Made by a program: the position numbers and the translations under genes. Under the pieces are notes generated by a model, which saw only the letters and a list, made by a program, of their open reading frames with translations, ran no database searches and was not told the DNA's origin. A stretch of DNA of 64,000 nt from Gavia stellata (lineage: Eukaryota; Chordata; Aves; Gaviiformes; Gaviidae), in assembly GCF_030936135.1 (NCBI RefSeq), contig NC_082637.1, positions 10,367,001-10,431,000 on the forward strand, in the 5' to 3' direction. Positions 45,324 to 60,207 of the stretch are shown piece by piece (position 1 is the first letter of the stretch; each line of letters starts with the position of its first letter).

Positions 45324-46625
45324 GGCCGGAGGGGCTCTGCCTCCCCGGCGCCGTCATGTCTGGTCCCCCCCCTCAGCCCGGCACCGGGGGGGGGCTCTGC
45401 CCGTTGGGAGCGGCCCGGCAGCCCCTGGGGGCACGGGGAGCCACCCTCTGCGGGCGGGCGGGAAGGGGAGCGGGGCCCCGGCTGCCTGGCAGAGGCGGGG
45501 GGGCCCGGGGCCGGCGGCCTGGCGGCCCTCGGAGAGGTTTGTCCTTCCAGGCTCTGGGCGTCCGAGCGCGGCGTTCCCAGGGGCGCACGGGAGGTGGTGC
45601 TGGTTTCCCGCCGTGGGCGGCCTCTTGGCTCCAGGTCAGGCGGGGCTGGTCCCAGGTTTGCCCGGGGGTTTGGTGGGTGGGTTAAGTTTGGCGTGGCCGA
45701 TCAAAAACGAATTGAGGCGGTTAAAGAGGGGTGAAGCAAGAGAGCTGAACACCATCCTGCGGCTTGGTTGGTGGTGAAGGACTCTGTGCTGTGGTTTCCC
45801 AGTCTGGAAACTGGAGGTGTCGCACTGCCTCGCTCGGCGTCCCAGGGAAAAACAGCGTGGTGTTAATTTATTAGTTATTGAAATGTGCGGCTCTGTCAAA
45901 ATGCAAAGCTTTGACTGGAACTGAGAGTTGCTCTATTCTTTAACATGGATTTCTCATCTCCATTGCTTTCTCTCTTTTTCTGTATAGGACCAGCTGTCCT
46001 GGCTGTGTAGCTTATTGATTACAGTATTTGTCACTTAGGAGGTGTGTTCCTTTCTATTTACATTAAATTAGTGCTTGACGCATACGCCAAGAGGCTTTTA
46101 GTTTTGTATAACAGCCTCATGTCTAGCCCAGACAGCAGAGAGCCTGACCTACATCGTTCATTTTCTCAGGTCTGCTGTTGGCATCTTGAGGAGTTCTCTG
46201 CTGCAGGGGATCTGTCTTGGGCAATTATTTCTGTATGCCGCTTCCAGTAATGTTGAGGTATTATCTTTGCACAGGGCCTCTGGATTTTTGCAGTGGAAAA
46301 GCTTCAGAGTGCTTTATCATTCTTTTTTTCTCCTTAAGGGGTGGTTTGTAATACATCAGCAGCAAAGAAATGTCATGCAGGTCATATTTCATGCTTCTTG
46401 ATAACTTTTTTTTTAAAGCTTTTATATAGGTTCCAGTTTCCTTGTTTTAAAAGGACTCAATTTTTTACAATTCAAGGATAGTTAGTAGTTTAATTGTGTA
46501 GTAATTACAAAGGGATGGACAACTTCTAGTGCATGCTGAGATACGTTTGCTGGCTAAATACAACTAATCTGTTTGAGCTCCATGTTGTATGCTGTACCTG
46601 CTTGATCGTCTCTGCTCTTCCACAG

Positions 46626-51082
<4,457 letters not shown>

Positions 51083-52240
51083 ATGCTTTTGTGAAGGATA
51101 AGGGGATTTTTTTAAAGAAGCCACAGCCTGCTTTTTTTTTTTTTTTTTTTTACCAGGAGAAGAAACACGTGGCTGCAGAAATGTAGGTTTCTTTTTTAAA
51201 TCTATACAAATTCAGTGAAGAGCTTTTAAAGAGCTTGTGGTTTTGTCTCCCCTAGCTAACACAAAAAAGCATGGTCTGATTGAACCATGAGCCAGAGATG
51301 TCTGAACTGAAACCCAGAGCTAACAAAGACTTCCTCTGTCCCCATCTTCTTTTCTTTTTCCTTTTTTTTTTTTTTTTTTTACAAAGACTTCCTCTGTCTC
51401 TATCTCCTTTTCTTTTTCCCTTTTTTCTTCCCCACCCCCTTCCCCTTGAAGTGCTGAACAACCACAGGTCTTTTTGGAAAAATCAAACACTTTATTTCCT
51501 GACTCGCTGATGTAGAACTACAGAGTTGAGAAAATGAGCATATGGAGATTTTTAATAACAAAATGTTTACTGCAGAAGTTGCACCTTACATTTCAAATGG
51601 AGAAGGAGTAGTTCTGTTCCCGACTCCTCCACTGATGTGCTGTGATAACTTGTCAGATCATTTCAGGTCTTGTTTGTTTGTATAATGAATTTATGTACAT
51701 TGCTAATGTACTGTTTTGAAAACATTTTCCATCCAAAGAGTCTTAGACATACAGTATTTAAATGGTAAACTTGAAGTTCTTTTGCCTCTTTCTTTTCCTT
51801 TTTGCTCTTTAACAGACACCTTAGCCATACATTATTCAGGGGGTTGGGAAGGGGAAATGTATCTGCCTAATACCACATTTTCTGCACAGAATAACTAAGC
51901 TAGTGTGTGATCTTGCATCTGTTTGGTAGCATCTGTGTTTTTGTGGCTGCAGCCTGCACCCGTGTGTGGGCAGCAGGGCCATGTGCTCTGCCAGTGCTGT
52001 GCTGTAGATAACTCAGGCTGGATGATCGCAGAAGCCTGCAGTGGTACCGATGACCTCACCTGCATCAGCTTTCCTGTGCACTTCTCTTTTTGTCATCGAC
52101 AGTGGTGGGAGCTGAGGTTGTTAGCACTCTGTATGATTATGCATGTTCAGTTAGCCATGGTTCATAATCTTTTGGATGTTTTGGTACATAAATAACAAAA
52201 AAGCATGATGGTGTTATTAAAATTTTTAGGTGGGGAATGA
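51083..52240 (+). other. NUDT2: NUDT2 3' UTR and flank
   Basis: The non-coding stretch carries a T22 run at about 51131-51152 and the tandem duplication at 51323-51438. The first plausible poly(A) hexamer past the stop is ATTAAA at 52216-52221, followed by a G/T-rich stretch; a TAA-overlapping AATAAA also sits on the stop codon itself. The true end is unknown. Confidence 0.4.
51323..51438 (+). repeat. Two-copy 58-bp tandem duplication, pyrimidine-rich
   Basis: ACAAAGACTTCCTCTGTC begins at 51323 and again at 51381. Each copy is followed by a CT-rich segment and a T-rich run (T19 in the first). The copies differ by a few C/T changes. The strand asymmetry (almost pure pyrimidine) extends to about 51448. 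Confidence 0.85.
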
Positions 52241-52620
52241 GGTTTTCTCAATCCCAGGGAACCTGGGGGGAGAACAAGTGCCCCTTCTTCCCTGTGTCTC
52301 CTCTAGCCTTTGCTGCTTAGGCACTTGGAACTCGCAAAGCAATTAAGTGTATGAGAAAGTGGGCTCTACTTCCACTTTGTCTTCCTCCTTGATTCAGGAG
52401 TGAGGTGAGGGTCATCCGCATCACACCAGCCCTGAAGAAGACCTGCGATACCAGAGGTGCAGCATAACTGGGCTGAGAAATATGGGTGGCCTTTTAGTAT
52501 CGTGTTATGCTCCAGTTAGGCAGAACTCATCCTTTGTTGCAGCATACATTCATAATGTTAGTACCGCTGTGACAGTGATATCTTGCTCATCACTCTGTTA
52601 TCTTCCTGTAGAGTGATTTA

Positions 52621-52712
52621 TAAAAGCCCTCTTATAGCACATCCTTTTTTTTTTTTGTGTGTATATATATATACACACATACAAAAAAGGATGGACTGTA
52701 AGGGGGCTTTTA
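52621..52712. repeat. Imperfect 92-bp palindrome with TA-rich core
   Basis: The arms at 52621-52646 (TAAAAGCCCTCTTATAGCAC and on) and 52687-52712 are inverted copies matching at 22 of 26 positions. They continue inward as T12 against A6 and a self-complementary GTGTGTATATATATATACAC core. The layout resembles a small non-autonomous hairpin transposon or an AT-rich palindrome. Confidence 0.75.
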
Positions 52713-55213
52713 ATTTGTATATATATACACATAAACAATTTCAGGGCTCCTCCACTTTACAGTCAGGTTTTATTTTGATTATGAAGACTGTTTACAAGTA
52801 TTGCATTCAGGTGATGGTAGAGAGTGAAGAGCACATAGGTTGTGCGATTTCTCTGTTTCTCAGATAGCTTTAGAAGCAGAGGATGGAAGGTGTCTCCCAC
52901 TGTCACCTGCTCCAGCCCCAAGGCAGAATCAGCTATTTTGGAGTCTTTCCTGATAGGCATCTTCCGCTCCTCTGTCCATACCTTGGAAAATTTGGTCTCT
53001 AGCATCTAATGCAGGTAAACCAGCGAGAAACAACTGAAAGATAACAACCAGCGAAAGAGAGGGGGAGAAGATAGTTAAAAGCCTGTGCTGGTTCACAGTT
53101 TTATTTTTTCATTATTGTTTGAGCTACCATTTAATCGGTGCTGTGTAAACAATGGTGTTACTGCCTTCATGTTTATAAGCAAGATTAGCATATTAAGTAT
53201 GAATTATGGAGAGTCATTAACAAGTCATCTGTTCTGCCCATTCAGCAGTAGTGAACATAAGCGCTTGCTGCTTTGGAAAGCACAACATTAGCTGAACTCC
53301 AAATAAGTATTTGCATTTTAATGGCACTGCATACATCGTGTTCCCAAAGTGTGTCAAGGTTTTGGAGGGTAACAAGTGCTATGCGTTGTAAGGTGATGTG
53401 CTCCTTGGACAAAATTTCAAAGGCGGGCATCTTAATTGTTGTAGAAAAAGGTACAAGGGATGTAACTGTGATAATTGGTGAGGCACTGCACGTGCATTTT
53501 GAGCGATTTGTGTACAGAATGTATTCCCACAAATTTTGTGTGTAAAATGATGCTTATGCATTTGGAAACTTGACCTAAAAAGTATTTGGATTTGTTTTGA
53601 AGTGGAAACATTGGAAAGTCAGAATTTAATTCTGATTCTGTTGTTTATGTTCACTGCTCACTGGTGAAGAAAGAGTTATTCCTCTGCCCATGTCTGGTAG
53701 TAAAATAGTTTCCCAAGGAGCATGTGGGAAGCCCTCCAGTAAATAATTGCAGAATAATCTGCCTGGGGAAGACATTTATTTTGAAAATTTATGATTTTTA
53801 TGCCCTGGACCAATAAGGTTTGTATTTTCTTTCTGGAGACCAGCTAAGTTCTCGGTCATAATAATATCTTGTGGCAGTTAACTTTTTACTTTTAAACTAT
53901 GTTTAAAAAGAAAAAATTAAAAAAATATAAAAAATCAGAGACTTTAAATTCCTTAGAGACCTTACTTTTGCCTTAGGTTAAGTAAAGTCAAACTCTAGAG
54001 AAGTCCAAGCTTAATTTAGGTAAAGTGAAAAGTCTTGTTTAAGTCTGAGTAAGAGATAGGTTAGGATATGGTTTCCCTTGCTCTACTGAACAAATATACT
54101 GATGCAGCTTATATTTGCGATTTCCTGGTGTTAGTGTTTGTTTCTCCAAATAGTTCCTGATTTATAGCTGTGATTATGGTTTACATCATCACGAGATCAG
54201 AGAGAAGGAAGCATAAATTCATGAATAGTAGGAAAGCACTAAGACATTTCAAGTTTCACTGAGAAAAGATCAGGATTGAGTGTGACAGTCACAGGTAATT
54301 ATCCCCAAACAAGAAGTGTAAAGGCTGAAAACTGCCTTACTCCTTTCTAGAAAAAAAATGTATTACTGCTCTGGAGTGGAGCAGTGTATCTGTTCATTGA
54401 CTATTCCACATGACTATAGGAAATCAGAGACTGATGCTGGTATAAAACGGCTGGATAATGTAATATCCCTGACAAGCATCACCGCTGTTACTTATCATTC
54501 TATATAAACAAAGAGAATGTGAGTTATAATAAGGTCTAATACATCCTATAATATGGGAAAATTTTGAGAAACACATACTCTCTCAGCAGGACCCTTGCAG
54601 TGATGCAGAGAGGACGACAGAGTGCTACTCTTTAAGTTGGAAAAATTACTTGCTGTTACTTAATTGATAACTTAGTGGGGAGAGTATTTTGGCAGATATC
54701 TGGAGGAGACTTTAATCTTTTGAGTCCTGAAGGCAGTGCTTATTAGTTATGTTCTCACATTGACAAAGTAACTGACAGCCTTCTGTGTCTGTTGGCAGCT
54801 ACTTTGATGTTAAAAAAGATTTAAGGATCATCAGGACTTTTGGTTTACATCTTACACTTTGTCTCCAAGGATTTACTTTCTCATCTGCTCAGTAACTCTA
54901 GAATTTCAGGGCAGTGGACAGTTGCAGCTGGCGAGAGTCTCTGCTTCATTTAGCTAAATCTGGGGTTTGTTACGGGTTAAATCAGCTCTGGAAGAGCTAA
55001 GCAGCGTGTGCCTATACAAACCAAACAACCTGCTCTGCTTGCTTCAACCTCGTGCTGTGCAAGGAGATTGTTCTCAAGTGTTAAAAAAAAACCCACACAG
55101 TGCTTACAACTCCCTGTCAAAACAGCAAGGCTAGGGAGGAGATTGGCTATGGTGGCACTCTTCCTGGTGGGAAGAGTGACACAGGATGGAACAACAGCTC
55201 CGCTATTTCGGAG
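52713..55213. other. Intergenic between convergent NUDT2 and the lectin gene
   Basis: This should contain the 3' UTR of the minus-strand lectin gene (starting at 55213 downward). I see no open frame with recognisable content and no clear poly(A) signal; TTTAAT at about 54711 is only a weak candidate. Confidence 0.5.
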
Positions 55214-55421
55214 CTAGTCCATTTGATAATTGGCATTATCAAAAAGAGGGGTGACAGTCCCGTCTTTCCACTCAATGAGGATCTCTCCACGCCTCAAGGA
55301 AGGGGAGCGAGATGGCGGAAGGTACGGCTGGGAACCTCTTTGTAAGGGAGACGGCTCCCGTAAGTCAGCCCTGCTGCTGTTGGCTGGAGAGCTCTTCAGA
55401 GCAGAGAGGATTTTCTTCTTC
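55214..55421 (-). CDS. Lectin gene: cytoplasmic tail exon with stop
   Basis: The minus-strand CTCTTCTAG acceptor is followed by G-AAG-AAG, completing Lys and giving a KKKK stop-transfer patch, then a Ser/Pro/Arg-rich segment and EILIEWKDGTVTPLFDNANY, and the stop. FDNANY fits FxNxxY, the internalisation motif class of the LDL receptor and the mannose receptor. Confidence 0.82.
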
Positions 55422-58400
55422 CTAGAAGAGAGAAGAGGGTGCATAACTGCATCTGCCTGTCTCTTTATTGCTTCTCCATGTGAACTGGATCAGCAACCAT
55501 AGTGCCCAAGTTCCCTAAACCTTCAGGGATGACGCAAGGTATGTAAGGGAGAAGGAGCCAACATCAGTGGCTGCATTTAGATGGGATAGCGAGTGGGAGG
55601 GAGAAACAGGGTTGGCAGAGAGGAGAAATCATCAAGGGTGACATCATGGGTGAGCAGACCCATGTCCTCAGAGCCAGACACTTCAGGTGTGGGATGGGGA
55701 AGGGTACCAAGATCAAGACTTTTGTTTTGAAACGCTGGACAGGGAAGTGGCAAACCGAATGAACCTGAATCTCACTTACTTGTTGTAATGAACATTGAGT
55801 GTCAGTATTATTAATCCCAGTATGAATGCCAAGGGGCTGAGGACCAGCATGGCCGTCTTCCAGTTGGTGCCTGAAAGGATATCGTAGAAAACAATCATAC
55901 GTTTGCTGTACCTATCCCCGTTCTTATGCAATAGCCATGATTGCCACAAAAAACACCTGTAATGTCCCTGAAGACCAGCAGGTAACAGGAAAAGTGCTTT
56001 GTCCAGAAGATCAACACCTTACAGCTGCTTTACACTGCACAGCACCCCTCCATTGAAAATGGCCACAAAAAGGTTTTCTTTCTTGCTAGGAGGACAATAA
56101 CAATTCATGCTTCTCTGCTCTGCAACTCTCTGATGTGAAATAAGAAGGGCTGAGGGAAGGCACCAGTGCTAGTGGGTATCTGTTTCTCCTGGTGAGCTGG
56201 GACAAAACATTTGCATGTTTTTACTCACTTTTGTACTCCAGGCCTGGGGACATTTGTTTAATCTTTAAAAGGAGTTTTTCTGACAGGTAATTTGGTGGCC
56301 TTGTTCTCTACTGAGCATCCTCAGCAGGACCCAGGGCAATGTAACTCCGTATTGATGGGAAGGTCAGGAGCACTGATGAACCTTCATCCACCTGGTCTTT
56401 TCCTCCTCTGGCTGATGCCTGGACCTACCTGCAAGCCTGGCCCCAGCATTTTTGCCTCGATTTCCGTGGTGCTTTTTAGAGTGATTGTGGGACACATCTG
56501 GGGGAAGAAGCAGACACTCAGATTAGCGGCTTCCACTGTTGGACTGAGGGAAGCTCCAACTTCCTCCCAGGGCTGCACTGTAACCTCAGATCCCCTTTGT
56601 ATGGAGCTGGAAGGGAAAAGGGAACTTTTTTGTTCCTCAGCGTTCCCCCGCCACAGATATCTTTTGCTCCTAGAACATCTGACGGCTGTGCCTCCATGTT
56701 AAGACTATGACCATACCACTGAACCTCTTGCCAAGGCAAACATCTCAACATGTTGTGTGAGAGCTAAGAACCGCTGAGAACCACCAAGTGGTACACATGG
56801 AAGTTCTTCAGAAGTACTCAGGTACTTCCCACCACTGAAGATACTTCAGTAATCTCTAGATGCCGCCCATACTTTCCTTCCTGCTGTTCTCACATATGCA
56901 TTCAGAAAAGAAAAGTGCTCACCCTCGTTTGCTGGGAAGTATGCCTGTTTAGTCTTCACTGGAGACACTGTGCTGTTAAATTTGTTAGCCAGAGGTGGGT
57001 CAGTCAAGCCCACAGAAGATTCTCTGTCCACAGCATCAATCTTTGATGAATGGATGGTTTTAGCTTGGAAGGAAATAAAGCAAAGATGTGTGTGATTATC
57101 GTTTACTTTTTGTACAGAAACCTGGATACGCTCAGTGCCCAACAAGGGAAGGGAACCCAGCCCGGCCGTGTTAGTCCTCTGCCCTGCAAGGTGAGCAGGA
57201 CGTGGTGCAATAGCGATCACCTACTCCTGTGTATCAGGGGCCTTCAAGTCTCACAGATTTCAAAGATTAAATGAACCTCTCAAGACTGAATCCACAGCCA
57301 AAGCAGAGCTTGTTTTCTGGTGGTAAAAAAGGTCATTGGTCTAAAAAGTGTAGTGCAACAACAGCTGTTAAAGGATGAGATGTGAGGAAGAGGCAAGCAG
57401 AACTGTATCTAAGTATCACAGGTATTACCAGCATAGCAGATGAAGAAACGGTGGTAAATAGTCCATACCTCTTGCAAGGCTCAATGGCATCCTTTGTCTT
57501 GCCAGTCTTGCTGCAGAAGTAGGGTATGTGGGGTAGCAACTACTGCCAGAGGGGAGGTTGTGGGAAATCTTGTGGCAGCAATAGTCACCCCTCTCCTGCA
57601 CTGATGCATGTGGCAAGATCAAGAAACTCATATCTGCAGGATTCCCCGCTGCTTATCCCTTCCTGTGGCATGAGCATCCATGGGTACATGGGTGTAATTT
57701 ATTGAGCAAATAACCAGCTAAAGTAAAAGTTCTCTGTCGATGGTCAACCAAAACTTGGATAAGAAAGGTCTAAACAAACACAGAGGGCTTTGATGTTGTT
57801 ACGGAGCAGTCAGAGGTTCCCTCCAGTAGACTCTGAACCATGGGGTTGATAGGAAAATTATCAGTTTGCACAAGACACACTAACTGGCACAACCTGATTC
57901 GAAGTCTGCTCTGTGTTTACCCTTGCAGCCTTATTTGGGGAGCCTGGCTCAGAGGCAGCCCTGGGCTGCCAGGAACATTGCCTTGGGGAATGCAAACGCC
58001 CTTTTCACATGCCTTTTTCCCATATCTCAAATGTTCCACGCATTTCCTAGCCTATATTTAACTAGCTTATTATGGTATCTAATTTGTATTGTCTGTATTT
58101 ACCTTCATGTTAACCAAACACTAACACTTGTGACTCCTGGTCTGTGATAATTACATGTTAACCTTCTGGTTGGCTAATTAAAAACCTTGGTAAAAAGGCC
58201 ATCTTATCTGCACATGACAGCCAAAAAAGCGATTGTATCTCTTCTTATCTCAAATTAGATATAGCCTCTTTGTCTCAAAAGGTTATACTCATAATCCATT
58301 TTCTTACGCCAACCAGATTCATCATGTTTTCTCTTTACTCATTTCTGCAAAGCTGAAAATCTCATTTGGGCCATCAAGCCTTACGGTAAGGAATAGCCTC

Positions 58401-60207
58401 ATGTAAGGGAAAGAATTTCCCCTGAGGAAGGTTGGGAACCTCATCACCTACAAAGTGGACAAACACAGAAAAGTCATTATGAACGCCAGCTCTTTTCTGG
58501 TCCCCGGAGTGGAAGAGGGAGAGGAGGAGAGGATGAGGGGAGGAATTGAGTGTGATTTTCAGGTCTCAGTTCTGCACACAACTTCACAAGAAAAGTCCTA
58601 AAACCACCTTCCTTTGCATAAGGGACTAAGTAAAAGAGGGAAACAGACTGGACCATGAATTATTATTGGTTGGCAATGGGCTTCACTGGCCATCTGACAA
58701 ATGATGACAGTCACATGTTGGTGCAATGACCATGCCTGATGTCTGTTAGCCTGGTGTCCAACACCTAAAACTATGACAGGACCAGGGTTTCTGCCTTTTT
58801 GTGTCCAGTCGAGGCAGAGGATAGTGAACACTCATGAAGGCAGAGATCAGATTCTTTTTAGCAGATGCCAAGGCCGTGAAACTGATAATATAAACCAGAT
58901 TTTTTACAGTTTTTGGAGTTATGTTGTAGGTTTTCTTAATGCAAAGGGAGGGCAGCGCTTTAACTACCTCCCACTACTTTCTGTGTTCACTAGTCTCTTT
59001 ATGGTTACATCAGGCACCAGGAGTGAGGTTCACTTTTGAGGATCATGCGAGCATGGGATGAAGGTTAGAACTGTGGTTTCATTAGTAATAGGTGCACTGT
59101 TGGGGTCTGGCAGGAGATAACTGTAATATGTTGCTTAGAAACTGAAGCAACAATTTCTCATTTCAAATATAGCTGCTTCTCAATAATTCATACAAGTTTA
59201 AAAGAGGTTTTCAGCTGCCTCCAGTTTTCTTGTTAGCAAAAATGACGTGCCGAAGTACAAAGTACCAAAAGACCCTTCAAAGGCTTAAGCGCCTGACTTT
59301 GTGGAACTTCCTTGGTTGTTTTGGACTTGGGAGGCTCAAGCAATTCCAACTATTTTTAGTTCTGGGCACTGTTCAGATGTACTTTCCAAAATACTTGACT
59401 TTTGCCTGTCATCAGAAATGCATCTGGGGTTTAGATATCTGATCTTGTGTTACGTGCTTTCTGAAAAACACTGAACAGCAACTACTGGAAACCGGTAGTA
59501 CCAAGTAGTTGGTCTGACTTGGAGCCATTTGGTGTCTCTCCAGATGGGGCCAAAGTGACTATGAGTTAGAATGATGGATGCAAGCCTGGTGTTAGGTGGC
59601 TTGGATGACACCTAAGGTTAGATGTTATCTGATGCTAAATCTACCTCATCTTACTTTCATAGCTCCACACCCACGTGTCTACAGCTTCTTGCGTTGGTTT
59701 GCTGGGCCTCGGAGCTGCTGTCTGGGCAGCGGCACAGATGGTTTCATCCGCTAAAGTCTTCCACCTGCTGAATTTGTCCTTCTCCCTTGAAACAAAGACC
59801 TTGTGGCCTCCTTCCTTGGTGCTGAGGTGGAAGCCCAAGCTCTGCAGAGTCAAGTGTCCCTTCTTGCTGCAGGACCACGCTTGGCGTTCCCAGTCCCCGC
59901 AGGGCTCCAGCTTGACCAGGGCATACTCCCGTGTCTTGTGGGCCGACAAGCACTGCTTCGTTGGAAGGCTGATGATGGTCCTGGTGGCACGGTCCCAGCT
60001 CCACTGCTGCTGCTGGGAGTGCACTTTGCAGTCAGTCAGGCTGATGCCGTTGGCCTCGTGGTGGGAGACGTGAATGCACTTTTCCAGACGGGTGTTCCTT
60101 ATGACGAAGCCTTGTCCCTCTGCTACTGCGGTACAATCAGAGCACGGTTTAGTACTGTGCATGTCTAAGGCAAATGTGTCTTCTGAGCAGCAGACATTGT
60201 AAATGCC
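55214..60207 (-). CDS. Single-trefoil (mannose-receptor CysR / ricin-B-like) transmembrane lectin, 5' incomplete
   Basis: The CDS is complement(join(55214..55421, 55780..55870, 56923..57063, 59655..60207)), 993 nt, 330 aa plus stop, with matching phases at every junction. Residues about 33-160 form a cysteine-rich beta-trefoil like the N-terminal domain of MRC1, LY75 and PLA2R1. It opens GFVIRNTRLEKCI, has ricin-B-type QxW marks (QQQWSW, QAWSC), and closes FSRWKTLADETICA. A Ser/Thr-bearing stalk follows, then a span at about 237-257 (AMLVLSPLAFILGLIILTL). The roughly 70-residue tail is basic and then acidic, ending LFDNANYQMD. I infer an endocytic glycan receptor at the cell surface. The signal-peptide exon was not found. 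I do not recognise a named orthologue, and no C-type lectin domains follow the trefoil. Confidence 0.8.
55780..55870 (-). CDS. Lectin gene: transmembrane exon
   Basis: This 91-nt exon (acceptor CCTTTCAG, donor GTAAGT) encodes about 20 hydrophobic residues (MLVLSPLAFILGLIILTL) after a charged GTNWKT and before HYNK. It was too short to appear as a long open frame and was found by phase and hydrophobicity. Confidence 0.82.
56923..57063 (-). CDS. Lectin gene: stalk exon
   Basis: This 141-nt exon (acceptor TTCCTTCCAAG, donor GTGAGC) encodes IHSSKIDAVDRESSVGLTDP and on to FPANEG. One N-glycosylation sequon (NST) is present. It has no cysteine and is probably an extended juxtamembrane stalk. Confidence 0.75.
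57064..59654 (-). other. Lectin gene intron, no other feature seen
   Basis: This is a 2.6-kb intron. The open frames inside it have no recognisable content, and I see no assignable repeat. Confidence 0.6.
59655..60207 (-). CDS. Lectin gene: cysteine-rich trefoil exon
   Basis: This 553-nt exon, preceded by TCTCCCCTTCCCCAG, is open from its first codon (GIYNVCCSEDTFALD) and ends GAAA before GTAAGA, phase 1. It holds the whole trefoil in one exon. Cysteines at about 44, 60, 86, 103, 113 and 158 sit at positions expected of mannose-receptor CysR disulfides. The upstream edge could lie further in (other AG dinucleotides near 60115-60125). Confidence 0.82.

Larger units (their letters stand above)
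44460..45560. promoter_or_regulatory. CpG-island bidirectional promoter of KIF24 and NUDT2
   Basis: This is a sharp block of GC- and CpG-rich DNA between two divergent genes, flanked by AT-rich introns. There is no TATA box. It contains three CCAAT boxes (44988-44992, 45039-45043, and inverted at 45149-45153), an ETS-type CCGGAAGCG at 45199-45207, an E2F site, a CHR-like hexamer and two X-boxes. Donors lead away on both sides: GTGAGT on the minus strand at 44886-44881 and GTGAGG on the plus strand at 45212. Long open frames here are composition artefacts. Confidence 0.85.

Noticed and set aside
45355-45777. ATG in the CpG island as an alternative NUDT2 start
   Set aside because: It does not connect in frame to the NUDT2 coding exons, and the family N-terminus starts at 46651.
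44460-45780. Several open frames of 70-197 codons on both strands in the CpG island
   Set aside because: They are Gly/Ala/Pro/Arg-rich, overlap in all frames and reflect GC-rich composition with few stops. None shows a domain.
56292-56702. 136-codon plus-strand frame in the lectin gene region
   Set aside because: It has no domain, no splice partners and low-information composition, and lies in an intron of the opposite-strand gene.
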